The notes under the pieces are model-generated. The model was not told the DNA's origin, ran no database searches, and was given only the letters and a program-made list of their open reading frames with translations. The translations under genes and the position numbers were made by a program. 40,972 bases of DNA from positions 1 through 40,972 of the forward strand of contig NZ_CANLOB010000037.1 of NCBI RefSeq assembly GCF_947492815.1. Reading direction: 5' to 3'. This DNA comes from an uncultured Dokdonia sp. (GTDB lineage: Bacteria; Bacteroidota; Bacteroidia; Flavobacteriales; Flavobacteriaceae). Shown here piece after piece: positions 24,149 through 32,284 of this stretch (the first letter of the stretch is position 1; every line of letters starts with the position of its first letter).

Positions 24149-24850
24149 ATGGATAATCACCAAGATGGTAGATGTGAGAATTGTATTATACGTCAGTTAA
24201 ATTCATTAAAAGCTTTAAGCAAAGAAGAACTCAAAAAAATATCTGATAGTAAAGTTACTAAATCAATAAAGAAAGGAGATGCTCTTTTTGAAGAAGGAGA
24301 GAAGCTTAATGGTGTTTTTTGTGTACGCAATGGTGTGTCTAAGCTTTCTAAGATGAGTGATAATGGAAAAGATCAGATTGTAAAAATTGCTACTAAAGGA
24401 GAAATTCTAGGACAACGTTCTGTAATTACAGAGGAAAGTACTAATTTAAGTGCTGTTGCTCTGAATGATATGGAGGTTTGTTACATTCCTAAAAATCATC
24501 TTACTGATAATATCAGCAATAATGTTGCATTTACAAAAGCTATTTTGGTACACATGGCAAATGATCTAAAATTTGCCGATGATGTGATCGTTAACATGGC
24601 TCAAAAAACCGTAAAACAACGTATTGCAGAAACATTACGATATTTAGATAAAAACTTTGGTGTAGATCAGGATGGATATATTGCGATGACACTTACCAGA
24701 GAAGATATAGCAAATGTGGTGGGTACTGCTAAAGAAGCATGTATACGCACACTTACTTCATTTAAAAAAGAAGGCTGGATTACCACAGATGGTAAACGCA
24801 TTAAAATAATAGATGATAAAGCCCTCTACCGTTTGATAGAAGGCTTATAA
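24149..24850 (+). CDS. Crp/Fnr family transcriptional regulator
   Basis: I choose the start at 24149 (MDNHQDGRCENC), giving 233 residues; the upstream ATG at 24116 adds an unrelated stretch. The N-terminal cyclic-nucleotide-binding-like beta-roll (GDALFEEGEKLNGVFCVRNG and EILGQRSVITEES) leads to a long dimer helix and a C-terminal Crp-type winged helix (LTREDIANVVGTAKEACIRTL). An N-terminal CENC pair hints at redox or iron-sulphur sensing, but the usual four-cysteine FNR set is not evident. It is the likely reader of the three AGATGAY-N4-RTCATCT operators nearby. It converges with the universal stress gene. Confidence 0.9.
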   Translation: MDNHQDGRCENCIIRQLNSLKALSKEELKKISDSKVTKSIKKGDALFEEGEKLNGVFCVRNGVSKLSKMSDNGKDQIVKIATKGEILGQRSVITEESTNLSAVALNDMEVCYIPKNHLTDNISNNVAFTKAILVHMANDLKFADDVIVNMAQKTVKQRIAETLRYLDKNFGVDQDGYIAMTLTREDIANVVGTAKEACIRTLTSFKKEGWITTDGKRIKIIDDKALYRLIEGL

Positions 24851-24893
24851 TTTTCATTTAATTATTTTCTGGATGTTGATTAATGTATCTATA

Positions 24894-25721
24894 TTACATT
24901 TTAAAAGTAATGACGGGAAGTTCCGAATGATTGACAATATCTTCACTGATACTCCCAGAAAAGAAATGTGCTAATCCTCTTCTACCATGTGTAGGAATTC
25001 CTATGATACCCGCTTTTACTTTCTTAGCATAATTAAAAATACCTTGCTCTACAGAGTAATCTGAATAGATTGTGACATCTTCAGGTAAGATGGTATCTTC
25101 TTTATCAAGATGCACTAAGAAGTCTACAATTTGTTGTTCTATCTGTTTTGTACTCTTATAATTTTCACCAGGAAGATTGATATACACCAACTTTGTGTGG
25201 ATATCCAATAGGTTAAAAAGTTGCATTGCTTTTTTAAATACTTCTAGACTTTCTAACCTGTAGTCACATGCAAATACAGCAGTTGCACTTGTAGATTCGT
25301 AATCATTTTTTATTACGAGTACAGGAGCACTAGCTGTTCGTACTACTTTTTCTGTATTAGAACCTACAAATACCTCTTGAAGTCCGCTACTACCATGAGA
25401 TCCCATTATAATAAGATCTGCTTTGTGTTCTTTGGCAATTTCATCAAGTTCGTTAAATATTTTATAATTTTTGACAGTTTGATGCACTGTAATTCCTTCT
25501 AAATAGTCTTTGTCTAAAAATTCCTCAAAACGTTTTTGGGTAAGTTGTATGTAAAACATACCTTCAATGCCGTTGTCTTCTTTGATGAGGTTTGCATCAC
25601 TTAATCCCATCATATGTACTGCAATGATTTCTGCTCTTTGTTTTTTTGCAATTTTTGCAGCTACTTTTAGTGCATTTTCAGAGTATTTTGAAAAATCTAC
25701 AGGTACTATAATTGTTTTCAT
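24894..25721 (-). CDS. Tandem universal stress protein
   Basis: A 275-residue protein with two UspA domains in one chain. The first (residues 1 to about 140) starts MKTIIVPVDFSKYSENALK and ends with the ATP-binding motif MGSHGSSGLQEVFVGSNTEKV (G-x2-G-x9-G-S pattern). The second (about 145-275) ends IPTHGRRGLAHFFSGSISEDI, with the motif more degenerate. Such proteins respond to starvation, redox or low oxygen. Its promoter region holds FNR-type repeat 3, 55 nt upstream, shared with the divergent HMA gene. Confidence 0.92.
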   Translation of the reverse strand: MKTIIVPVDFSKYSENALKVAAKIAKKQRAEIIAVHMMGLSDANLIKEDNGIEGMFYIQLTQKRFEEFLDKDYLEGITVHQTVKNYKIFNELDEIAKEHKADLIIMGSHGSSGLQEVFVGSNTEKVVRTASAPVLVIKNDYESTSATAVFACDYRLESLEVFKKAMQLFNLLDIHTKLVYINLPGENYKSTKQIEQQIVDFLVHLDKEDTILPEDVTIYSDYSVEQGIFNYAKKVKAGIIGIPTHGRRGLAHFFSGSISEDIVNHSELPVITFKM

Positions 25722-25775
25722 ATGGATTGTTTAAGATGTTTATAGGTCAAAAGTAGGTGTAGAAACTTCTTTAAA

Positions 25776-25793
25776 AGATGATAAAAGTCATCT
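25776..25793. promoter_or_regulatory. FNR-type inverted repeat 3
   Basis: AGATGAT-AAAA-GTCATCT has one mismatched arm position and the same half-site and spacing as the other two copies. It lies between the divergent universal stress protein gene and the HMA-domain gene. Confidence 0.72.
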
Positions 25794-25842
25794 GCCTAGG
25801 TTTTTCCATGATTTAAGTTTACATCATAAAAATGTATATATC

Positions 25843-26216
25843 ATGAAGACAACAGTAGCCATAAAAAAATACAATGTGATCGTTGTAAAAATGCGGTTGC
25901 CATACAATTATATAAAGTAGAAGGAATATCTAATGTAGTTATGGATATAACGAGAAGGCGTGTGAGTTTTGATTATAAAACACACAATGTATTAGAGGGA
26001 TTACGCATGAATGTTAAAGAGGTAGAGTTTCCGATTACGAAAGACCCTAATAGCATACTTGTAGATCATTCTTTATACGCTTTCGCGAAAGCGTACCCAG
26101 CATCTCTAAAATTGATATTCAGGATGTCCAGTTTGCTTAAAGGCAAACGCAATGATATTTGCATAACGTTCAAAAATCTTCGTTTTAGTATCGTCTATGC
26201 CATGTCCAGAATCTGA
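25843..26216 (+). pseudogene. HMA metal-binding protein gene with frameshift
   Basis: From ATG 25843 the frame reads MKTTVAIKK and then shifts. One additional A in the seven-A run at 25863-25869 joins it to a frame reading IQCDRCKNAVAIQLYKVEGI, a heavy-metal-associated domain with the metal-binding CxxC. It would be a small copper-chaperone-like protein, fitting the FNR-type operator 50 nt upstream. At its end a palindrome copy encodes YAFAKAY and the frame then runs on 110 nt antisense into the peptidase gene. The natural C terminus may therefore have been altered by the palindrome. The frameshift may be real or a homopolymer error. Confidence 0.6.
26076..26095. repeat. Palindromic repeat copy 5
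   Basis: The same perfect 20-bp form as copy 1 (TACGCTTTCGCGAAAGCGTA), at the junction of the HMA frame and the 3' end of the prolyl oligopeptidase gene. In the HMA frame it encodes YAFAKAY. Confidence 0.85.
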
Positions 26217-28265
26217 GTCAACATATAATAGTTTTGGATTATTGGAAGCATCATAGGTTTGTAATTTTGCCATAAATTTAGCTGAGAACCAAGCAGGAAC
26301 TCTAGGGTCATTTAATCCAGCTGTTAGAAAAACAGCTGGATACTGTTCGTTTTTTTTGATATGATGATAAGCATCCATTTCTAATAATGCTTTAAATTCT
26401 TCCGGATCTTTTATAGTTCCAAATTCTTTAATATTATTAGCTCCATTATTACGCATTTCAGAGCGTAGCATATTTAAAGAACCAAACTCTACGATAGCAG
26501 CGGCAAACAAATCGGGTCTTTCTGTAATAGCACGACCTATTAAAATACCACCAGCACTACCACTTAGGATGGCCATTCTTTTGGGAGATGTATATTTATT
26601 TTTGATAAGATACTCTGCACATGAGATAAAGTCTTTCCAGGTATTAGGTTTAGATGATTTAAATCCTCCTTTATGCCAATTGCTTCCTTTTTCTCCACCT
26701 CCACGTACATGAGCAATAGCATATACGCCTCCTTCTAAAATCCAAAGCGTTCTATGAATTCGTTTTGCTGGTCGCATAGAGATTCCATAAGAGCCGTACC
26801 CATCCATAAGTAATTGATTTCTGCCATTTTTTACCATGTCCTTATGATAAAATATAGAAAGCGGTATTTTTTCTCCATCATGTCCTATAGCCTCTACTTC
26901 TTCAATAACAATATCGTCTAGTAAGTCTGAATATGAGGTGTGATTAAGGTTGTTAGGGATGAGCTGGTTGTTTTTATACTCAAACCTTTCGCTATTTGTT
27001 GTCCATCCTTTTGCTGTTATCCAAAGTTTTGAACTCGCTACGCCAAGGGATGATATAGAGATATCACCATATGTTTTTGGAAGTGTAATCTCATGATTTA
27101 TTAAAGGAGTTTGTTTGTATAGTTTTGCTTGAACTCCGTTTTTACTTGTTACATAATACAAGCCTTGTGATGTTATTGAAAAATCTGTAATTACTTGATC
27201 TTCTTGTTCAGGAACAAGCGTCTTATACGTTTTAAAATTAGGGTTTTTGATAGGGGTAATGCCTATTTTGAAGTTAGGTGCATTATATGAAGTTTTAAAG
27301 ATTATAGAATCGCCTACGATTTTATAGTCTTTAATTAATTCTTTTTTTGAGAATAAAGGAATCCAATTATTAGCCCCTATTTTATGAATAGGTAAATAAT
27401 AGGTGTCATAGTATGAATCTACACCAGCTACAGCAGCTGTTATATATTTACTGTCTTGATTTTCAATAGTTGTAATAGGAAGGTCTTCTGCTTTAAGATT
27501 AAGAGTTGGGCAAAATTCTTTAGAGAATATAGGTGTATCCTTAGATTGACACTCGCCTATATAATGTAATAGTGAAGTACTATTTAATAAAAAATTTTTA
27601 GAAGTATCATTTGCATTAGGATACCTTACATAAATAAAGCCTGAATTGTCAGGTAACCATTCTACGCCTTTTGTATTTGATGGCCAAGTCTCCTTTAATA
27701 TTTCCTGATACACTTTTTTAGTTTGAATATTTAGGATAATTATCTGTGAAATTTCTTTTCCTTTTTCGGTTAAGCTAATTGCAATGTTTGAATTTGTCCA
27801 ATCAGGTTGAAAATAATTGATTACGAAATTTTTATTTTCTGTTGATTTGAATAAAAGCGGATCATATAATAAAGACTCTTTATCATTTAAAGATGTCCTG
27901 TAATATAATTTTGCTACATTTTCGTGGGGTAGTCTTTTTAAATAAAAGTAATACTCATTATGAGTGACTTTTAGTTTAGACACAACAAAGTCGTTTTTGG
28001 TGTCGAGTTCTATTTGTTTATCAATAAGAAATTGTCTCTTTTGGATATTATTTAAAAAAGACTGAGATGTTTTGTTTTGGGAATTAATCCATTCTTTTAC
28101 TTGAGGATTAGATAAATTTTCCACATACCTAAAAGGGTCTTCAATGTTTTGGTCATGATAGGTGTCAATTACAATTTCTGGGGATAGCATTTCTATATTT
28201 TGAGCATTGATGCATGTAGAAATTATGATCTGTAATATAAGTGTGGTTAAGTAGGTATTCCTCAT
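26106..28265 (-). CDS. Secreted prolyl oligopeptidase family serine peptidase
   Basis: I start the gene at 28265 because MRNTYLTTLILQIIISTCINA is a good signal peptide; the longer frame adds ten unrelated residues. The 719-residue S9-family enzyme has an N-terminal beta-propeller and a C-terminal alpha/beta-hydrolase domain. Its triad is Ser570 (LSGSAGG), Asp653 (AGLNDPRVP) and His688 (DSGHGID). MDGYGSYG and VRGGGEKG are further family motifs. It cleaves short peptides after proline, probably in the periplasm. It lies 72 nt after a double-glycine-leader peptide gene on the same strand, with a hairpin in between. Peptidases of this clan mature some class III lanthipeptides, so a role in processing or destroying the neighbouring peptides is plausible, not shown. 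Confidence 0.9.
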   Translation of the reverse strand: MRNTYLTTLILQIIISTCINAQNIEMLSPEIVIDTYHDQNIEDPFRYVENLSNPQVKEWINSQNKTSQSFLNNIQKRQFLIDKQIELDTKNDFVVSKLKVTHNEYYFYLKRLPHENVAKLYYRTSLNDKESLLYDPLLFKSTENKNFVINYFQPDWTNSNIAISLTEKGKEISQIIILNIQTKKVYQEILKETWPSNTKGVEWLPDNSGFIYVRYPNANDTSKNFLLNSTSLLHYIGECQSKDTPIFSKEFCPTLNLKAEDLPITTIENQDSKYITAAVAGVDSYYDTYYLPIHKIGANNWIPLFSKKELIKDYKIVGDSIIFKTSYNAPNFKIGITPIKNPNFKTYKTLVPEQEDQVITDFSITSQGLYYVTSKNGVQAKLYKQTPLINHEITLPKTYGDISISSLGVASSKLWITAKGWTTNSERFEYKNNQLIPNNLNHTSYSDLLDDIVIEEVEAIGHDGEKIPLSIFYHKDMVKNGRNQLLMDGYGSYGISMRPAKRIHRTLWILEGGVYAIAHVRGGGEKGSNWHKGGFKSSKPNTWKDFISCAEYLIKNKYTSPKRMAILSGSAGGILIGRAITERPDLFAAAIVEFGSLNMLRSEMRNNGANNIKEFGTIKDPEEFKALLEMDAYHHIKKNEQYPAVFLTAGLNDPRVPAWFSAKFMAKLQTYDASNNPKLLYVDSDSGHGIDDTKTKIFERYANIIAFAFKQTGHPEYQF

Positions 28266-28281
28266 TTGACTCTTTTTGGAA

Positions 28282-28309
28282 AAGGGAGAATACATTAAAA
28301 CTCTCCCTT
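28282..28309 (-). terminator. Partial terminator between peptide gene and peptidase
   Basis: AAGGGAGA pairs perfectly with TCTCCCTT (8 bp, 12-nt loop), followed on the minus strand by TTCC. It would let the short peptide gene be expressed far above the downstream peptidase. Confidence 0.6.
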
Positions 28310-28337
28310 CGATTTATAAAAACTCATTATTTCTAAT

Positions 28338-28532
28338 TTAACCTCCAAATGTATTTCCGTCTCTAGTTATAGTTGTCCAAGTATCTGTTGTTGTTGATGG
28401 ACTTTCTTCGTTTTCTTCTTCTTGTGTATTATTGGTATTATTTGCTTTTCCTCCTATAATACTTTTTAAGTTGGTTAGTTTTGCAATTTGAAATTTTTCT
28501 AATGTTAAAGTGTTTTTTGCATTTGTTTTCAT
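28338..28532 (-). CDS. Double-glycine leader peptide 1 (64 aa, Cys-free core)
   Basis: The start is ATG 28532 (MKTNAKNT); upstream codons of the longer frame lie in the promoter conserved with peptide 2. The leader (LTLEKFQIAKLTNLKSIIGG, ending at Gly27-Gly28) is of the Bacteroidota natural-product-precursor type cut by C39-family exporters. The 36-residue putative core begins KANNTNNTQ, is acidic, and ends STTTDTW, TTITRDGN and TFGG. It has no cysteine, so lanthionine rings are impossible. Thr, Ser, Asp and Trp remain as possible modification sites. It contains one proline (EESPST), a possible prolyl-oligopeptidase site. No modifying enzyme or exporter is in the window. It shares TDTWTT and FGG with peptide 2. 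Confidence 0.8.
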   Translation of the reverse strand: MKTNAKNTLTLEKFQIAKLTNLKSIIGGKANNTNNTQEEENEESPSTTTDTWTTITRDGNTFGG

Positions 28533-28561
28533 TGTTATAATTTTTACGATTAATGACAGTG

Positions 28562-28569
28562 CTAAACTA
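28562..28569 (-). promoter_or_regulatory. Promoter -7 box of peptide gene 1
   Basis: TAGTTTAG on the minus strand approximates TAnnTTTG and is inside a 50-bp block (28520-28569) nearly identical to that of peptide 2 (29684-29733). It lies 29 nt before the ATG. Confidence 0.55.
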
Positions 28570-28616
28570 CCTCTGATCATTCACAAAAGAGGTGTCTTTT
28601 ATAGGGTACTAGCATG

Positions 28617-28648
28617 TTTTCAGGAAAGCAGATGTCTGTTTTCAGGAA
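28617..28648 (-). promoter_or_regulatory. Tandem operator of peptide gene 1
   Basis: Two direct repeats of TTTTCAGGAA (plus-strand reading) start at 28617 and 28639, a period of 22 bp or two helical turns, as is usual for AraC-family sites. The gap to the -7 box is exactly 47 nt. Confidence 0.7.
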
Positions 28649-28659
28649 TACAGTGTTTT

Positions 28660-29390
28660 AAGTATCTTAAAATCAAATTGTTATGATTTTTTCGGGAAAT
28701 TGATTCTTAATCGTTTTACAAGTGGTAAAACCAGTATTATGTGCTATTATTTTTAAATAGAAGCCTTAGTAATCTCTTTTTAATGTATAATCTAGAAGTT
28801 TATATATTTTTAATGATTGTTTTGTGTCAATTATTTATATCGGCACAGTGTCTTTTCTAGAAGATCTTATGTATGCATAAACTATTGCGCATTTGATTCT
28901 ATTTCTTTCACTTTCTCTTTCTCTTTCCTTAAAAGGATACATAACAAAAGACTTCAGTACCTCCTTTAGGATTTGTAACAGAATGAAACTTTAGTCTTCA
29001 AATACTATTCATTTTGTCTATATACATCATAGGTTAATACATCATATTAGTACACTGTTTATACTTAGTCTTCTTAAGTAAGGTCGTATGAGTGTTATTA
29101 TTTGTCTTGTTTTGAAGAGTCTACTCATTTTATTAAAGCAACACTATTTTGTGAAGTCTGTAAGATGCATATAAGATAGATGAACTAATTCCTCTTTTTC
29201 AGGGAGATGGTTTAATAGCTAGGCCCTTAGATCGATTCTTTTTATACAGGCCTTGTCTTGTGCTAGGCTTTACCCTTTTATTTAAGAGAACATATTAGAA
29301 TAGCTTAGTGATCTATTTTATAGGGGGTAAGAAGTGAGTTATTTTAATTTTGAAAAGATTTCCGCCCCTTCCATCCCTATATAGTTTTAT
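28660..29390. other. Intergenic DNA between the two peptide genes
   Basis: About 730 nt of AT-rich DNA with no ORF I would defend on either strand and no third copy of the peptide gene or its operator. A minus-strand frame at 29313-29498 crosses several palindromes and is not credible. Confidence 0.5.
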
Positions 29391-29393
29391 GAA

Positions 29394-29515
29394 GGTTTTA
29401 AAACCAAATGTGGTTTCAATCGGGAAAGAAGAGGCGATGCGAAGATATAGTCGTTTTATAAAACGGCTAATTCCAAGCAAGCATACTTGATTGATCAAGG
29501 TTACTTGCTTGGAAT
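29394..29515 (-). repeat. Cluster of palindromes downstream of peptide gene 2
   Basis: Within 122 nt are three strong palindromes: GGTTTTAAAACC (29394-29405), CGTTTTATAAAACG (29452-29465), and a two-stem hairpin with ATTCCAAGCAAG (29470-29481) pairing with CTTGCTTGGAAT (29504-29515) around an inner CTTGA/TCAAG stem. The last starts 22 nt after the stop of peptide 2. It could act as a terminator or stabilise the 3' end of its mRNA. A small structured RNA or the end of a decayed mobile element is also possible. Confidence 0.6.
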
Positions 29516-29537
29516 AAAATGCATTATTTATAATATA

Positions 29538-29696
29538 TTATCCACCAAATGTTAATGTTGTCCATGTATCTGTACTCGTTGATTCTTTTTTAGTATTATC
29601 TGTTTTAGCCCCTCCTACAATACTATTCATATTAGTAAGTTTAGCGATTTGAAATTTTTCAAGATTTAATTTAGTGTTTTTTGTATTTGTTTTCAT
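29538..29696 (-). CDS. Double-glycine leader peptide 2 (52 aa, Cys-free core)
   Basis: The start is ATG 29696 (MKTNTKNTKLNL). The leader LEKFQIAKLTNMNSIVGG matches peptide 1 almost residue for residue and ends at Gly28-Gly29. The 23-residue core begins AKTDNTKKE and ends STSTDTW, TTLT and FGG. It has neither cysteine nor proline. The Thr-Trp-Thr-Thr block and the FGG end are conserved with peptide 1, whereas the first half of the core is not, so the C-terminal part is probably the functional one. Peptides 1 and 2 are clearly a duplication including promoter and operator. It lies just downstream of the TPR-AraC regulator gene on the same strand, with its own promoter. Confidence 0.8.
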   Translation of the reverse strand: MKTNTKNTKLNLEKFQIAKLTNMNSIVGGAKTDNTKKESTSTDTWTTLTFGG

Positions 29697-29725
29697 TGTT
29701 ATAATTTTTACGATTAATGACAGTG

Positions 29726-29733
29726 CTAAACTA
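29726..29733 (-). promoter_or_regulatory. Promoter -7 box of peptide gene 2
   Basis: TAGTTTAG, in the block conserved with peptide gene 1, 29 nt before the ATG. Confidence 0.55.
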
Positions 29734-29780
29734 CTTGTCATTGGCAAAAATTATGGCCTGTTTTTGAGTGTGTCAGAGCG

Positions 29781-29813
29781 GTTTCAGGAAAGCAGATATC
29801 TGTTTTCAGGAAA
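29781..29813 (-). promoter_or_regulatory. Tandem operator of peptide gene 2
   Basis: GTTTCAGGAAA (29781) and TTTTCAGGAAA (29803) are direct repeats with a 22-bp period, separated by a perfect CAGATATCTG palindrome. The gap to the -7 box is 47 nt, the same as for peptide gene 1, although the gap sequence has diverged. Confidence 0.7.
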
Positions 29814-29844
29814 TAAAGGATTCAATTTTCTGATAATCAAGTAC

Positions 29845-31602
29845 TTAATATGTTTTTGGATTTTCTTGCTTTTCAAGCTGTTTCATGAAAAACGAAGGAT
29901 AAATACCTGTTGTTTTGAAAAATGATTTAGAAAAAGCTTCTGTAGTATTGAATCCTATCTCATTTGCGATGGCTCTTATAGTGTATTTTCTAAATTTAGT
30001 ATTGATTTTTAGTTCTTCTACGACATAATTTATTCGTAATTCATTTACATAATTACTAAAACTTTTATTCTTGTGTACATTTATAACCTTAGATAGGTAC
30101 TTTGAATTTGTTTTAAATCGTTTAGAAAGACTTGATACAGATATATTTGATTGAAGAAAATCATTATTCTCTTCAAATTTCACTAAATTTTTTAAAATGT
30201 CATTGACTATGATTTCAGAAATGCCAATATCTTTTGGTTTGTTTTCTTGATTCGTTTTTACTTTTTGGTCTTTAGAAACGCTAACCTCTTGAGAATTTTT
30301 ATTTTCTAATAATTCTTGAAAACGCTTTTTATAAAGCTTTTGCTTTTTATTATTTCTTATTAAAACGAATATCAGGATGATCAAAGAAATAAGTAGATTA
30401 ATGAGTACTATGATTTTAGTTACATTATTTTTTTCTAAGGTTTCTATAATCTGTTGTTTTTCAAGAATTAAATTAGGTTTAGAATATTGTTCATTTATAT
30501 GTCTTGCTAAATATTTAATATCATCATCAAGAAGGCTATCTACTTTAAGTAATCTATTTATATAAAATAATTGCTTCTTATCATTTTTATCTTGTTTGTA
30601 ATATTGAATTAAAGATTCATAATTATCTCTTAAGTAAGGAAAATAATATTCTTCTTTAAATGCAGCAGAGTCTACTTTTATGAGATACGGGAGTGCAGCT
30701 TTTAAGTTATTTTGTTTAAAATAAATTTGCCCTAAAAAAAGATTAGTCCTTATTTCTGTACCAAAACTAGCTTTCTTCTTAAGATTTAGTTTTTGTAGTT
30801 TTTGAATACTATCAAGACTCGATTGATATTCTTTTTTGTTAAAATGAACAACTGCTGAAGAAAGAAGTAATCTGTCATAAAGACTACTATCTTTGGTTGT
30901 TAAGGTTAAGCGAATGGCTTCATTGTTAACTTTTTGTACAGAATCGTATTGTTCTAAAATATTGAAAGCATTTCCATATGCGTATAGTGATGTGATATAT
31001 TCATGCTTATATTTTTCGTCTTCCAGGTATTTCGTCTTGTAATAGGCAACAACACTTTTTAAAATTTCTAGGCTTTCTTCTTTTTCATCCAGGTTACTTT
31101 TTAGAAGTGCAATAAAATATTTTATTTGATATTGTTGTTCTACATTTTCATTTTCATTTGCATAGATATTTGCTTCAGCTAATTCACTCATTGAATTTTG
31201 AAAATCACCTTGAGATCCTAGAATATTTGCTTTTAATAAATGTGCCTTTGCCGGATATGAATAATCCTTAATATCTTTTGTGATCGTAATAATGGAGTCT
31301 GAGTACTGTAGTGCTTTCTCATATTCAGGTACTACTTTATATGTATCTGCAAGCATATAATACCCCTCAGCTTTTTTTATGATATCGTTTTCATTTTTAG
31401 CTTTTAATAAAAAAGCTTTTCCATAGGTTAACGATAATGAGGTATTCTTTTTAGATTGATATGTAAGAAAGGTATCAGATAAAGATTCATAGCTTTTTTC
31501 GGCAAGAAGTTGTATGGTATCATTATTCTTATTTTGTGAATACATTGATTTGAAACCAACTGTAATTAATAAAAAAGGGATAATGATTTTAAATCTTGTC
31601 AT
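29845..31602 (-). CDS. Membrane-spanning TPR-AraC hybrid regulator
   Basis: The 585-residue protein has an N-terminal signal peptide or anchor (ends MYSQ) and a long helical region with TPR-like repeats (about 30-380, for example YYMLADTYKVVPEYEKALQYS and LFLGQIYFKQNNLKAALPYL). One transmembrane helix follows (396-416, KIIVLINLLISLIILIFVLI), then a linker and a C-terminal AraC-type double helix-turn-helix (about 475-577, ISVSSLSKRF, NYVNELRINYVVEEL, IANEIGFNTTEAFSKSFFK). The topology puts the TPR sensor in the periplasm and the DNA-binding part in the cytoplasm. It lies next to the two exported-peptide genes. Tandem 22-bp operators of AraC type precede them and the NRPS operon, so it is the best candidate activator for all three. 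Confidence 0.88.
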   Translation of the reverse strand: MTRFKIIIPFLLITVGFKSMYSQNKNNDTIQLLAEKSYESLSDTFLTYQSKKNTSLSLTYGKAFLLKAKNENDIIKKAEGYYMLADTYKVVPEYEKALQYSDSIITITKDIKDYSYPAKAHLLKANILGSQGDFQNSMSELAEANIYANENENVEQQYQIKYFIALLKSNLDEKEESLEILKSVVAYYKTKYLEDEKYKHEYITSLYAYGNAFNILEQYDSVQKVNNEAIRLTLTTKDSSLYDRLLLSSAVVHFNKKEYQSSLDSIQKLQKLNLKKKASFGTEIRTNLFLGQIYFKQNNLKAALPYLIKVDSAAFKEEYYFPYLRDNYESLIQYYKQDKNDKKQLFYINRLLKVDSLLDDDIKYLARHINEQYSKPNLILEKQQIIETLEKNNVTKIIVLINLLISLIILIFVLIRNNKKQKLYKKRFQELLENKNSQEVSVSKDQKVKTNQENKPKDIGISEIIVNDILKNLVKFEENNDFLQSNISVSSLSKRFKTNSKYLSKVINVHKNKSFSNYVNELRINYVVEELKINTKFRKYTIRAIANEIGFNTTEAFSKSFFKTTGIYPSFFMKQLEKQENPKTY

Positions 31603-32213
31603 TCGATATATAAATATATGTAGCGTAGAAGCTCTGTTTTATAGTTTTATTTAATTTTTAGTACTAATACTCATATATTAAAAAGAGTAAAAGCATTTCG
31701 TTTTATAAATTATATAGTGTATTCTCTAATATAATTAGAGATATAAAAACTGTCTAAAGTTATTGTTTTTATATCAATGAGCATCATTTTTATGTAGTTT
31801 TTATATAAATTCCATAATAATAATCAGAGAGTTACATTTTTTTAAAAATCTGTTATAAATTATTTAATGTGTTGTGTTTTGATTATATATTCACTTAAGC
31901 TCTCTACAATAAAGATTACTATAATTGTTTTTTGTTACCCACTAAATTTATAACTATAGTTTTTTGTAGCTACTATAAAAATGTACTTATTATATATAGG
32001 CAAATGCCCCTTTTTTATTCTTTTAATTAACGATCTATAATATTAAATTTTTTATAAAATAATACGATGGTTTTCAATAAATAAAGATAAAAAACGTCGG
32101 AATTCTATTCGTTTTCATTAGCCTGACTTTTGATTTTTTTTTAAAACCTGTTTTTTAAGAATTAAACATAAAATACTGGTAATAAGTTTTTTGCATTGTA
32201 TTTGCAATGTCTG
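31603..32213. other. AT-rich divergent intergenic region
   Basis: Divergent promoter DNA between the regulator gene and the NRPS operon. It contains no ORF I support and no recognisable RNA gene. A minus-strand frame at 32155-32376 covers the operator and promoter of the NRPS operon and is not credible. Confidence 0.45.
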
Positions 32214-32249
32214 TTTTCCGCGAAATACGGGTGATTTTTCCTGAAAACG
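32214..32249 (+). promoter_or_regulatory. Tandem operator of the upxY-NRPS operon
   Basis: Direct repeats TTTTCCGCGAAATACGG (32214) and TTTTCCTGAAAACGG (32236) have a 22-bp period. In the direction of transcription, the second carries the same TTTCCTGAAAA half-site as the peptide operators. It ends 37 nt before the -7 box, one helical turn closer than at the peptide genes. Confidence 0.65.
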
Positions 32250-32284
32250 GACAGTGTTCCCTTTTTTGAGGTGCTGTTTTGATA

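Noticed and set aside
29313..29498. Minus-strand 61-codon frame between the peptide genes
   Set aside because: It runs through a cluster of palindromes, has no promoter or start context and no protein-like pattern.
28338..29696. Lanthipeptide interpretation of the two leader peptides
   Set aside because: Neither core contains cysteine and no lanthionine synthetase gene is in the window; only the leader type is similar.
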